Of a stretch of DNA of 34,906 nt, positions 1-6,963 are shown in pieces (the first letter of the stretch is position 1; each line of letters starts with the position of its first letter). The stretch covers positions 1 through 34,906 of the forward strand of contig CAZCXI010000027.1 of the NCBI GenBank assembly GCA_964502635.1, written 5' to 3'. The DNA comes from C00003060 sp964502635 (GTDB lineage Bacteria > Desulfobacterota > Desulfobacteria > Desulfobacterales > C00003060). Both the position numbers and the translations under genes were made by a program. The notes under the pieces were generated by a model. That model was given only the letters and a program-made list of their open reading frames with translations. It ran no database searches and had not been told where the DNA came from.

Positions 1-234
1 CTACAGGACAAATAGTCACACGGAAGGGGGATACGGCTATGATGAACACACATTGAGGACAAGAATTACTGGACCCAATCATGGATGGACAAAGGTTGTT
101 TAAAACATTAGATTTTCATGAAAACGTGAAGCTCCCCGACAAAAGGTCTGGGTTTGCGGGAAGCAGGTCGGTCAACAAGGCTCGCCAGTTTCCGGTATGC
201 ACGAAATGAACTCAAAATGAATAAGGAGGCATGG

Positions 235-720
235 ATGAAAAAAATGACGATTCTTGCAATAATTTGTTTTTTTGCGGCCTCAGGTATCGGCCTTGCAAGG
301 GAACATTGTGCTACGGGAGAATTCAAGTTACCCCATGGCAAATGGTGGCAAATGCCAAAAGTGACGAAAAAGCTCGGTCTTACCAGCGAGGAACAGCAAA
401 AGCTTGATGACCTGTTTCTGCGAAGTCGACGGCAAATGATTGATCTCACAAGCAGTGTTCAAAAGGAAAAACTCGAACTGGAAATGATTCTGGACGAACA
501 GAACTTTGACGAGTCTGCTTGTAGGGATCGATTCAAGAAATTTGAACATGCTCTCACTAATGTGGCCAACGAACGATTTGAGTTTCTGGTCGAAGTGCGG
601 AAACTGCTGGGCCATGACCGATACCGCCAACTCAAGACAGAATTCCGTGAGCGTGGAATGCATAGAATGAAAGGACCGGAAGGATGCAGGGGACCCTTGA
701 ACGGAAGGAGGGATTCCTGA
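235..720 (+). CDS. Spy/CpxP-like periplasmic protein
   Basis: A 161-residue protein with an N-terminal signal peptide (basic MKKM start, hydrophobic stretch to about residue 20 ending near GLA). The mature part is helical and charged; the segment starting LTSEEQQKLDDL resembles the LTxxQ helices of the Spy/CpxP/zinc-resistance-associated family, which act in the periplasm as ATP-independent chaperones or metal-stress sensors. The start at 235 is chosen because AAGGAGG (223-229) lies 5 bases upstream and the signal peptide begins there; the open frame extends back to 154 but without signal or ribosome site. A single Cys follows the signal region and another lies in mid-protein. It precedes a metal-responsive regulator and efflux permease, so a role in metal-stress envelope protection is a reasonable inference, but the 325-base gap with a hairpin suggests a separate transcript. 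Confidence 0.75.
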   Translation: MKKMTILAIICFFAASGIGLAREHCATGEFKLPHGKWWQMPKVTKKLGLTSEEQQKLDDLFLRSRRQMIDLTSSVQKEKLELEMILDEQNFDESACRDRFKKFEHALTNVANERFEFLVEVRKLLGHDRYRQLKTEFRERGMHRMKGPEGCRGPLNGRRDS

Positions 721-890
721 GTGAGTGTCTTCCACGAAAGAGGAAACTTGAATCAATGCTTGGCTGAGCAGGGGGGTGATCAAGCGCACTTGCTAACGTT
801 GTTGAAATCTTGGCTCAAATTTCTTCGAAGCCTCGATCGACGCTGAATTTGCTACAACAGACCCTTACAGAAGATATCTTTTGCGAAAGG

Positions 891-923
891 AAACCCTATA
901 GGTCTTTTCGATTTATAGGGTTT
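891..923 (+). terminator. Hairpin, probable terminator of the Spy-like gene
   Basis: A perfect 10-bp stem AAACCCTATA (891-900) / TATAGGGTTT (914-923) with a 13-base loop lies in the 721-1045 gap. The T-rich end of the stem runs into TCTCATT. It is the only strong hairpin between the Spy-like gene and the regulator gene; the rest of this 325-base gap holds the regulator's promoter and otherwise nothing I recognise. Confidence 0.5.
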
Positions 924-983
924 CTCATTAATTACCAGAGAGCATCTGCAAAGGAAATACAGCGGTTAAGATGGTGAAAGGAC

Positions 984-1012
984 TTGACAGAACCCTGCTT
1001 GTTCCGTATATT
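984..1012 (+). promoter_or_regulatory. Sigma-70-type promoter of the metal regulator/permease pair
   Basis: TTGACA at 984-989 is separated by 17 bases from TATATT at 1007-1012, close to the consensus for a housekeeping promoter, and ends 33 bases before the GTG start of the ArsR-type regulator. The -10 box overlaps the operator-like dyad, as expected for an autorepressed metal-sensor operon. Confidence 0.65.
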
Positions 1013-1030
1013 TGAATATATGCTCAGATA
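1009..1030 (+). promoter_or_regulatory. Operator-like dyad for the ArsR/CadC-type repressor
   Basis: Imperfect inverted repeat TATTTGA (1009-1015) / TCAGATA (1024-1030) with an 8-base spacer; 6 of 7 positions pair. ArsR/SmtB-family repressors bind AT-rich dyads of this kind overlapping the -10 region of their own promoter. The position, over the -10 and start-site region of the promoter at 984-1012, is what supports it; binding itself is inferred. Confidence 0.5.
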
Positions 1031-1045
1031 CTAAGGTAGCTTACC

Positions 1046-1420
1046 GTGAGTTCCCAAGAGGTTAAACGCTTAAAAGACGACGGCTGCCAGGTCCGCGTGG
1101 TGCACCTGGACCGTGTTGCCCGGGCACGGCAGGAGGCGATCCCCGACCACGACCTTGACCGTCTTGCCCTGACTTACAAGGTCCTGGGAGACCCGACCCG
1201 CCTTAAAATCGTCATGGCACTGTGGGGCGGTGAAATGTGCGTTTGTGACCTGTCCGCCTTTCTCGGCTTGAGCGAATCCGCCGTGTCACACCAGCTTCGG
1301 CGACTGAAGGATCTGGCCTTGGTAAAGAAACGCCGGGACGCTCAGGTCCTTTATTATTCCTTGGACGACGAACACGTTACTGGCCTGCTCAATATTGGTC
1401 TGGAGCACGTGCGTGAATAA
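1046..1420 (+). CDS. ArsR/SmtB-family metal-sensing repressor (CadC-like)
   Basis: A 124-residue winged-helix repressor that should release DNA on binding soft metal ions. The metal motif is EMCVCDL with Cys65 and Cys67, the ELCVCDL box typical of CadC/ArsR sensors, followed by the recognition helix SESAVSHQLRRLK. A further Cys14 in the N-terminal arm (DDGCQVRVVHLDRV) matches the position of the N-terminal metal-ligand Cys of CadC, so a Cd/Pb/Zn-type alpha3N site is likely. The start is GTG at 1046; there is no in-frame ATG before the conserved N-terminal arm. It lies 21 bases before the permease gene and behind a consensus promoter with an overlapping dyad, so it very likely represses itself and the permease. 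Confidence 0.88.
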   Translation: MSSQEVKRLKDDGCQVRVVHLDRVARARQEAIPDHDLDRLALTYKVLGDPTRLKIVMALWGGEMCVCDLSAFLGLSESAVSHQLRRLKDLALVKKRRDAQVLYYSLDDEHVTGLLNIGLEHVRE

Positions 1421-1441
1421 AAAAGTGAGGTTTTGGGACGT

Positions 1442-2635
1442 ATGTTCTTCCTTGTAACTGTTTTAAAGGAGGCCTGGCATCTTCTCCTGGCATCGTCCGT
1501 GTACGTTTTGTTCGGCTTGCTTGTCGCCGGTCTGCTGCGGGTTTTTCTAAACCCAAATTCGGTGGCTCAGCATTTCGGGCGGGGCCGCTTTCGCTCTGTC
1601 TTCAAAGCCGCTCTGCTGGGGATTCCCATACCCTTATGATCCTGCGGTGTGCTGCCCACAGGTGTTGGGCTGAAGAAGCAGGGAGCCAACAATGGGGCCA
1701 CAACGGCCTTCTTGATATCCACCCCAGAGTCCGGGGTGGATTCTATCGCCATCACTTACGCCTTGCTGGACCCCGTCATGACTGTGGCCCGGCCGGTGGT
1801 AGCCTTTATCACAGCCGTGGTGGCCGGTGTGGCGGAAAATCTTTTTGGCCGCGGCGAGAATCAGGGCGCTGTCGCACCGGATCTGACCTGTCCTGTAGAT
1901 GGCTGCTGTGACGGGAAGGGCTGCTCCCCGGACGAACACAAGCGACACCATACCTTTTTGGAAAAGATCAGGGCGGGCCTCAGGTACGCGTTCACGGAAG
2001 TCTGGGCTGACTTGGCCGGCTGGTTTCTTGTCGGTTTGCTTCTGGCCGGGTTGATCACGGCAGTCGTCCCGGCAGAGATGCTGACTCGCTACATGGGAGG
2101 CGGTCTGACGTCCATGCTCGTCATGCTGGCTGTGGGTATCCCGCTTTATATCTGCGCCACGGCCTCTACGCCCATTGCAGCGGCCCTGATCCTAAAAGGG
2201 GTGAGCCCTGGAACGGCCCTTGTGTTTCTGCTGGCCGGCCCGGCAACCAACGTGACCTCTCTCACCGTACTAATGGGCGTTTTGGGCAGGAGAACGACGG
2301 CCATTTACCTGACTACGATCGCCATATCGACCGTGCTCTTCGGTCTCGCGGTGGATCAATTCTATCTGTCTTTTGGACTTTCCCCCAAGGCCCTGGTGGG
2401 CCAGGCAGCTGAAGTCGTGCCCGTCTGGGGACAAGTGGCCGGGGCCTTGGCGCTGTTGGTCCTTTCCATCAGGCCTGTATCTCGCTCCCTGCGCAGATGG
2501 ATGAGAGTAGTCCACGCCCCCAGCCCGGCATGCTGTTGCTGTGAATCTGGCAGGCCCGTGGAAAGTGTTACGCAAGACGCGCCGTGTTGCAGCGGCTCCA
2601 GCTGCACCACGACATCGGATACGTGCGACGGTTAA
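1442..2635 (+). CDS. SO_0444-type Cu/Zn efflux permease, probable selenoprotein (in-frame TGA read as Sec)
   Basis: Two open segments, 1442-1636 and 1640-2635, lie in the same frame and are separated only by TGA at 1637-1639. Together they give 397 residues with the family layout: an N-terminal membrane segment, then IPIPL-(TGA)-SCGVLPTGVG, a GA-rich STPESGVDS repeat motif, a soluble Cys/His loop (CPVDGCCDGKGC), a second membrane half with STPIAAALILKG, and a Cys-rich tail (ACCCC, APCCSGSSC). Relatives have Cys at the TGA position (CSCGVVPTG), the usual signature of Cys/Sec replacement; residue 66 would be Sec. A hairpin at 1654-1670 could be the SECIS. The ATG at 1442 is chosen over a TTG at 1433. 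The protein should export soft metals across the inner membrane under the adjacent CadC-like repressor. A nonsense mutation or base error is the alternative, but exact replacement of the conserved Cys and intact downstream frame argue against it. Confidence 0.8.
1654..1670 (+). promoter_or_regulatory. Candidate bacterial SECIS hairpin
   Basis: Fifteen bases after the TGA, GCCCA (1654-1658) pairs perfectly with TGGGC (1666-1670) around the 7-base loop CAGGTGT. Bacterial SECIS hairpins lie within roughly 40 bases downstream of the UGA and carry an exposed GGU-like loop; the E. coli fdhF element has loop AGGUCU at a similar distance. The fit in position and loop is good, but the stem is short and also encodes conserved residues, so it may be coincidental. 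Confidence 0.45.
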
Positions 2636-2643
2636 AGGCACAG

Positions 2644-2660
2644 GCCCTTTCGCAGAGGGC
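2644..2660. terminator. Hairpin between convergent permease and feoB genes
   Basis: GCCCT (2644-2648) pairs with AGGGC (2656-2660) and is followed on the plus strand by ATTTTCAATTT. It lies just after the permease stop and before the feoB stop on the other strand, the expected place for a terminator of the permease transcript. The stem is short, so this is tentative. Confidence 0.4.
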
Positions 2661-2718
2661 ATTTTCAATTTGTTGGTCAGGCAAAACGGCCTTTCGGCGC
2701 ACAGGACATCAGTGGGAA

Positions 2719-4908
2719 CTATGCCAGGCCGATGAGCTTGCCACCTTGATAGATGATAAAAGCGACGAGCCAGGCCAGACAGGTGCTGTAGGTGATACTG
2801 AAAAGCGTCCATTTCCAGGAATTGGTTTCGCGCCTGATGGCGGCTATGGTGGCCACGCAGGGAACATAGATCAAGACAAAGGCCATCATGGCATAGGCGG
2901 CAAGGGGCGTCATACCAGATCTTTTCAGGGCTGACTTTAGGGCTTCACTCTTTTCATCCTCATGAGTCCCCCCGGCATACAGCACTCCCATGGTGCTGAC
3001 GACAATCTCCTTGGCCACAAAGCCGGTCAGTACCGCCACGCTGCCACGCCAGTCCATGCCGACAGGAGAAAAAACTGGGGCCAACCACTTTCCCAGACGA
3101 CCGATGTAGGACCTTTCCACTCTCTCCCTGGCCCTCTGCGAGTCTATGGCGGAAAAGGCTTCTTGTCTTTTCCTGACCAGTTCTTTCCGGGTTTCACCTT
3201 GCGCTTCGGTGATGCGCGCACGATACTGGGCGCTCACGCCCGCCACTTCGGCATCGTAATTCCTTGAAAATTCGACCTGCCGCGGGAAGGCGCTCAGGAA
3301 CCAGATAACCACGGATCCGACGAGGATGACGCCCCCCATCTTCTTGAGAAAAAGCTTACTGCGATCCCACATGTGGATCAGCAAACCCCTTAGCATGGGG
3401 GCCCTGTAGGGCGGAAGTTCCATAACAAAAGGGGCAACCTTTCCCGTAAGCACGGTGGACCTAAATACACGTCCCACCAGTATGGCCAGTACAATGCCAA
3501 GGGCGTAGATGGAAAAGATGGCATTGCCGGCCTTGGCTCCAAAAAAGGTCCCGGCCAGTAGGATGTATACGGGCAGCCTCGCAGAACAAGACATCAGGGG
3601 ATTGATCAGAATCGTCAGGATACGGTCTTTTTCGCTTTCTAAGGTCCTGGTGGCCATGATGGCCGGGACATTACAGCCAAAACCCATGAGCATGGGAATA
3701 AAGGATTTGCCATGAAGGCCGATCAGGTGCATCACCTTGTCCATGAGAAAGGCGGCGCGGGCCATGTAGCCCGTATCTTCAAACAGGGCGATGCAGAAAA
3801 AGAGGATGAGTATATTCGGCAGAAATATGATGACGCTGCCTACCCCGGCGACCATGCCGTTGACGATGAGATCCTGGAAAATACTCTCCGGCAACCATCC
3901 CCCTATCGCCTGACCGAGCCAACCCACGCCAGTGTCTATCCAGTTCATGGGATAGGCACCCAATGAAAAGGTAAGTTGAAACATGGCCCATATAAAAAAA
4001 ACGAAGATAGGAAGGCCCAGCAGGCGGTTGGTCAGGACCTGGTCTATTTGCCGCGAGACATCCACCCTTTCTGTTGAAATCGTCTTCAAGGCCTCCTTGA
4101 TAATCCCGGCAACAAAACCGTATCGGTGGTCCGTCATGACGATCTCGGGTTCCTCGTCAAAAAAATCGCGGAGCCTCGCACGCTTCTTCTCTGCCTCGTC
4201 GAGTATCGCCTCCCCATCCGAACCGGCCGCCTGAAGGATCTGGTCTTTGACAATTCTGTCTTTCTCAAGAAGCTTGATGGCAATCCAGCGAATATTGTAG
4301 GGAAGTCTTCCACCCACCTTGGCCCTCATGAACTCCGACAGTTCACCAATGGCCTTTTCGATCTCCTTACCGTAATAGACCCGGCGGGTGCGGGGGAGCT
4401 CAATATCAGCCTCAGCCACCGAGATGATCGTTTTAAGGAGGTCCTGTGTTCCCTTGTTCCTATTGCCGACCGTAAATACGACAGGCACATCAAGGAGCTC
4501 TGAGAGCTTGTCTCCGTCGATCTTGACCCCACGGTGCCCCGCCAAATCAGCCATGTTCAGCACAAAGATGACCTTGGTGTCGAGTTCCCGAAGTTGTGTT
4601 GCCAGGTAAAGATTGCGCTCCAAGTTGGAGGCATCAAGGATATCGACGACCACATCGGGCTTCTCATCAAGGACAAAGTTGCGGGCTACGATTTCTTCAA
4701 TCGTGTAAGCGGTGAGGCTGTAAGTGCCGGGGAGGTCTACAATGGTGAGGCGGTAACCGTTGGTGGTGACGTGACCTTCTTTCTTCTCTACGGTGACCCC
4801 GGGCCAGTTCCCGACCTTCTGCCGGGTGCCGGTCAGGTTGTTAAAGATCGTGCTTTTGCCCGAGTTAGGATTTCCAGCGAGTGCGACGGTTATCGGTTTT
4901 GAGGGCAT
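2719..4908 (-). CDS. feoB: Ferrous iron transport protein B
   Basis: A 729-residue Fe(II) uptake GTPase-permease of the inner membrane. The N-terminal G domain has the P-loop GNPNSGKS (residues 12-19), the switch region NWPGVTVEKKEG, G3 DLPGTYSL and G4 NMAD. The membrane half begins near residue 285 and carries the family signatures GFGCNVPAIMATRTLE and FVAKEIVVSTMGVLYAGG, with the gate helices complete to the C-terminus, so it is full length. The ATG at 4908 is 3 bases after the feoA stop, so feoA and feoB are co-transcribed behind the Fur-FeoA fusion gene. The family imports Fe2+ under anoxic conditions; a roughly 60-residue charged periplasmic or cytoplasmic segment (around residues 570-620, rich in Arg/Glu) interrupts the second membrane core, as in many long FeoB proteins. 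Confidence 0.97.
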   Translation of the reverse strand: MPSKPITVALAGNPNSGKSTIFNNLTGTRQKVGNWPGVTVEKKEGHVTTNGYRLTIVDLPGTYSLTAYTIEEIVARNFVLDEKPDVVVDILDASNLERNLYLATQLRELDTKVIFVLNMADLAGHRGVKIDGDKLSELLDVPVVFTVGNRNKGTQDLLKTIISVAEADIELPRTRRVYYGKEIEKAIGELSEFMRAKVGGRLPYNIRWIAIKLLEKDRIVKDQILQAAGSDGEAILDEAEKKRARLRDFFDEEPEIVMTDHRYGFVAGIIKEALKTISTERVDVSRQIDQVLTNRLLGLPIFVFFIWAMFQLTFSLGAYPMNWIDTGVGWLGQAIGGWLPESIFQDLIVNGMVAGVGSVIIFLPNILILFFCIALFEDTGYMARAAFLMDKVMHLIGLHGKSFIPMLMGFGCNVPAIMATRTLESEKDRILTILINPLMSCSARLPVYILLAGTFFGAKAGNAIFSIYALGIVLAILVGRVFRSTVLTGKVAPFVMELPPYRAPMLRGLLIHMWDRSKLFLKKMGGVILVGSVVIWFLSAFPRQVEFSRNYDAEVAGVSAQYRARITEAQGETRKELVRKRQEAFSAIDSQRARERVERSYIGRLGKWLAPVFSPVGMDWRGSVAVLTGFVAKEIVVSTMGVLYAGGTHEDEKSEALKSALKRSGMTPLAAYAMMAFVLIYVPCVATIAAIRRETNSWKWTLFSITYSTCLAWLVAFIIYQGGKLIGLA

Positions 4909-4911
4909 ATC

Positions 4912-5151
4912 CTATGTCCTCTTGCCCTGGATATTTTCAACTTGAACCCGGGCGGCCTCGTCGACCCGGAGCGAAACGTGGTAGCCCTTCAATATGAGCT
5001 CGAGAGGGTCTTTGAGGGGAGCATATTTCTCCACATAGACCTGCGTGCCTTGCAGGAATCCCATCTCAAGGAGTCGCCTGCGAAACGGACCCTCACCGCC
5101 CACGCGGACCACTGTGGCCGTCTGTCCTTCTTTTAATTCGCTCAGGTTCAC
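4912..5151 (-). CDS. feoA: Ferrous iron transport protein A
   Basis: A 79-residue SH3-like FeoA, the small cytoplasmic partner of FeoB. It has the family pattern: LSELKEGQTATVVRV, then RRRLLEMGFLQGTQV and a C-terminal strand with RVDEAARVQVE. The start is GTG at 5151, whose bases overlap the stop of the upstream fur-feoA gene (GTGA), with AAGGGA 6 bases upstream on the minus strand. The overlap implies translational coupling. It is the second FeoA domain encoded in this operon, the first being fused to Fur. Confidence 0.93.
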   Translation of the reverse strand: MNLSELKEGQTATVVRVGGEGPFRRRLLEMGFLQGTQVYVEKYAPLKDPLELILKGYHVSLRVDEAARVQVENIQGKRT

Positions 5152-5843
5152 TGCAGGTCCCTTCGGCTCCCATTAGGCTTGATCATAATCTTTTTGGCAA
5201 TACCCCGCCCCAGGGCCAGGCGGGTAGCGTTTACAGCCACGACAAGCTGCCCCTCACCCCTGTTCGTTATGACCTCTACCTCATCACCGCTGCGCAGTCC
5301 CATGGTAGCCAAGCGCAGTTGTGCACGCGAGCCCCCCATGAACTCCTCTATGATGCCATGTTCGCCTTCTTGGGCATAGGATAAGGGCATCATGCGAACA
5401 CGTTCCTTCAGACAATCTCCACACAGCCCGTAGATCTCCATCTTGTGCTGCAGCACATGAAAACCGTGCAGTGCCGCTATTTCCACTTGCAGTTGCTCCA
5501 TCTGCGGGTTTTTGAACTCAAGGATCTTCTGACACTTCGTGCAAATGAGGTGGTCGTGGTGTACACCCAGGTGTCGATGTTCGTACAGGGTGGGTTGACC
5601 TTCAAATTTCTCCTTTGAGGCAAAGCCATACCGGCACATGAGGTTCAGGGTCTTTTTGACGAAACCCAGCTCAAAATGATAGCCATCTTCTTCCAACAGG
5701 TTCACGAGGTCTCTAAAGCTTACGTGTTGTTCAACGCCGAGAAACACCTCAAGGACGGCCATGCGATCCTGAATCCGGTCGATTCCCTCTCTTTCAAAAA
5801 GGCGTTTGAATTGTCGTTTTTCTTGCTGATGAGAACCTTCCAT
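5148..5843 (-). CDS. Fur-family regulator fused to a FeoA domain
   Basis: A 231-residue protein in two parts. Residues about 8-145 are Fur-like: a winged-helix region, the HHDH motif at 95-98 that ligates regulatory metal, and the paired structural-zinc Cys motifs C101xxC104 and C141xxC144. Residues about 151-225 are a complete FeoA/SH3-like domain (MMPLSYAQEGEHGIIEEF, then AQLRLATMGLRSGDEVEV and ARLALGRGIAKKI). Fur proteins normally end after the second Cys pair at about 140-150 residues. The SH3-like FeoA fold is known fused to DtxR/IdeR-type regulators, where it tunes activation, so an analogous role is inferred. AAGGAG lies 8 bases before the ATG at 5843. It is first in an overlapping operon with feoA and feoB and probably represses that operon in response to iron. 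Confidence 0.9.
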   Translation of the reverse strand: MEGSHQQEKRQFKRLFEREGIDRIQDRMAVLEVFLGVEQHVSFRDLVNLLEEDGYHFELGFVKKTLNLMCRYGFASKEKFEGQPTLYEHRHLGVHHDHLICTKCQKILEFKNPQMEQLQVEIAALHGFHVLQHKMEIYGLCGDCLKERVRMMPLSYAQEGEHGIIEEFMGGSRAQLRLATMGLRSGDEVEVITNRGEGQLVVAVNATRLALGRGIAKKIMIKPNGSRRDLQ

Positions 5844-5859
5844 AAACCAGGCTCCTTGT

Positions 5860-5886
5860 TGTTATAGACTGTCAACAATGATAACA
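5860..5886 (-). promoter_or_regulatory. Fur-box-like dyad upstream of the iron operon
   Basis: TGTTAT (5860-5865) and ATAACA (5881-5886) form a perfect 6-bp inverted repeat with a 15-base centre, 17 bases upstream of the fur-feoA start codon. The AT-rich arms and length resemble Fur-family operators and the position would block transcription of the operon. Inner positions do not match the classical 19-bp box well, so the assignment is by position and symmetry. Confidence 0.5.
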
Positions 5887-5895
5887 GGGGACGGC

Positions 5896-5910
5896 CGGCT
5901 TGCCAAGCCG
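5896..5910. terminator. Short hairpin between fmdB-like gene and the iron operon
   Basis: CGGCTT (5896-5901) and AAGCCG (5905-5910) form a 6-bp stem with a 3-base loop between two genes on the minus strand. It could end the fmdB-like transcript, but no T-run follows on the minus strand (TTT follows on the plus strand), so the role is uncertain. Confidence 0.3.
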
Positions 5911-5947
5911 TTTCCTGGACGGTTCCGTTGATTGAGGAGGTGCGTTC

Positions 5948-6190
5948 CTATTGCTTGGAGTGGCCAGGGATATCTACGGTGGTGCAGGTCCCAGAAGCGC
6001 ATTGCCTTGATTGCACCGTCGGTCTTCGCGACTCGCCTTTGGCAAGGCCTACCGAATAGGAAGCAGTGCTCAAGACACGCTCAAAGTCTTCTGATTCGCA
6101 GTGGGGGCACTTCATCTCAACCTCGTCCTTGACTTTAAGAATTTCGAAGACGTTGTTGCACTTCAGACAGCGAAACTCGTAAATAGGCAT
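5948..6190 (-). CDS. FmdB-family zinc-ribbon protein
   Basis: An 80-residue protein opening MPIYEFRCLKC, the hallmark of the FmdB/CxxC_CxxC_SSSS family. Four zinc ligands are visible: C8xxC11 and C28xxC31. The tail is short, polar and contains two further Cys (QCASGTC). The family was named from a putative regulator next to formylmethanofuran dehydrogenase and methylamide genes, but its real function is not established; zinc-dependent nucleic-acid or protein binding is the usual guess. GGAG precedes the ATG at 6190 by 8 bases. It is in the same direction as, and 104 bases upstream of, the iron operon; a separate dyad there suggests independent regulation. Confidence 0.85.
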   Translation of the reverse strand: MPIYEFRCLKCNNVFEILKVKDEVEMKCPHCESEDFERVLSTASYSVGLAKGESRRPTVQSRQCASGTCTTVDIPGHSKQ

Positions 6191-6218
6191 CGTTCTTCTC
6201 CGTTTCTCATCCTCTTAT

Positions 6219-6247
6219 ACCATAGCAAAATCCGAGGCAGGTCGCAA
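6219..6247 (-). promoter_or_regulatory. Possible promoter of the fmdB-like gene
   Basis: On the minus strand TTGCGA (6247-6242) is followed after 17 bases by TATGGT (6224-6219), about 28 bases before the start codon at 6190. Both boxes deviate from consensus at two positions, so this is a plausible but unproven sigma-70 promoter. Confidence 0.3.
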
Positions 6248-6266
6248 TTATTTTGACGGGGCGGCT

Positions 6267-6375
6267 GCAGGCAAGCCCCACTTTGCGGACGGGGTGGAAG
6301 GAGGCCGTCTGAAACTGATTCGTTCCCTTGCCGAAAGGCACAGTCTGCCGATCGGATCGGCGGGAACGCGCCTGC
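6267..6375. other. Nested inverted repeats, candidate structured RNA
   Basis: The gap between rmlC and the fmdB-like gene can fold into a branched structure: outer arms GCAGGC (6267-6272) / GCCTGC (6370-6375), a CCCC/GGGG hairpin (6276-6279 / 6291-6294), and a closing stem CGTTCCC (6321-6327) / GGGAACG (6362-6368). The closing stem encloses TGCC-GAAA-GGCA (6329-6340, a GNRA-type tetraloop) and GCCGATC-G-GATCGGC (6347-6361). I do not recognise a known riboswitch or ncRNA family in either strand. Confidence 0.35.
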
Positions 6376-6396
6376 CTAAGGAGTTCGCCTCATATA

Positions 6397-6963
6397 TTAA
6401 TCGCCGGTCCCGTAGTACATTGGAAAATCTCCTTCAGGGATATGAGCTAGCTTTGGATTTTGACTGTCTTTTTTTGAAAGAAAGGGCGTTTGGACAGGCC
6501 AGTCAATGCCGATGGTCGGATCCGCCCAGAAGAGTCCCCGGTCATCATCCGGGGCGTACAGATCACTGCATTTGTATAGGACATCCGCTGTTTCGCTCAT
6601 CACACAGAACCCATGGGCAAAACCTTCTGGGATGAAGATCTGTCGCTTGTTGTCTCCGGAGAGAAGACTGCCCACCCATTTTCCGAAAGTAGGGGAACCA
6701 TGCCGAATATCAACGGCGACATCAAAGATCTCTCCTGTAATCACATGAACCAATTTTGCCTGCGGATGGCGGAACTGATAGTGAAGCCCGCGAAGCGTGC
6801 CTCGCTTGGAGTGGGAATGATTGTCCTGAACAAAAGCCCGGGCTATCCCCCCGTCCGCATACTTCCTTTGATGGAAGGTTTCCGTGAAAAAACCTCGGTC
6901 GTCCCTGAAGACATCCGGCTCAATGAGAATAACCCCGGGAAGGGCCGTCTCAATAAACTTCAT
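6397..6963 (-). CDS. rmlC: dTDP-4-dehydrorhamnose 3,5-epimerase
   Basis: A 188-residue cupin epimerase for the third step of dTDP-L-rhamnose synthesis. Visible signatures are DVFRDDRGFFTETF near the start, the catalytic-His segment GTLRGLHYQ, the cupin strands LVHVITGEIFDVAVDIR, and IPEGFAHGF. Length matches the family. The ATG at 6963 gives the canonical MKFIETALPG start, has AGGA 9 bases upstream and overlaps the end of rmlA by 14 bases; the open frame reaches a TTG at 6993 with no family support. It is last in the rmlD-B-A-C run. Confidence 0.96.
   Translation of the reverse strand: MKFIETALPGVILIEPDVFRDDRGFFTETFHQRKYADGGIARAFVQDNHSHSKRGTLRGLHYQFRHPQAKLVHVITGEIFDVAVDIRHGSPTFGKWVGSLLSGDNKRQIFIPEGFAHGFCVMSETADVLYKCSDLYAPDDDRGLFWADPTIGIDWPVQTPFLSKKDSQNPKLAHIPEGDFPMYYGTGD

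Noticed and set aside
1636..1911. Plus-strand open frame overlapping the permease just after the TGA
   Set aside because: It is in another frame with no family resemblance; the permease frame resumes directly after the TGA.
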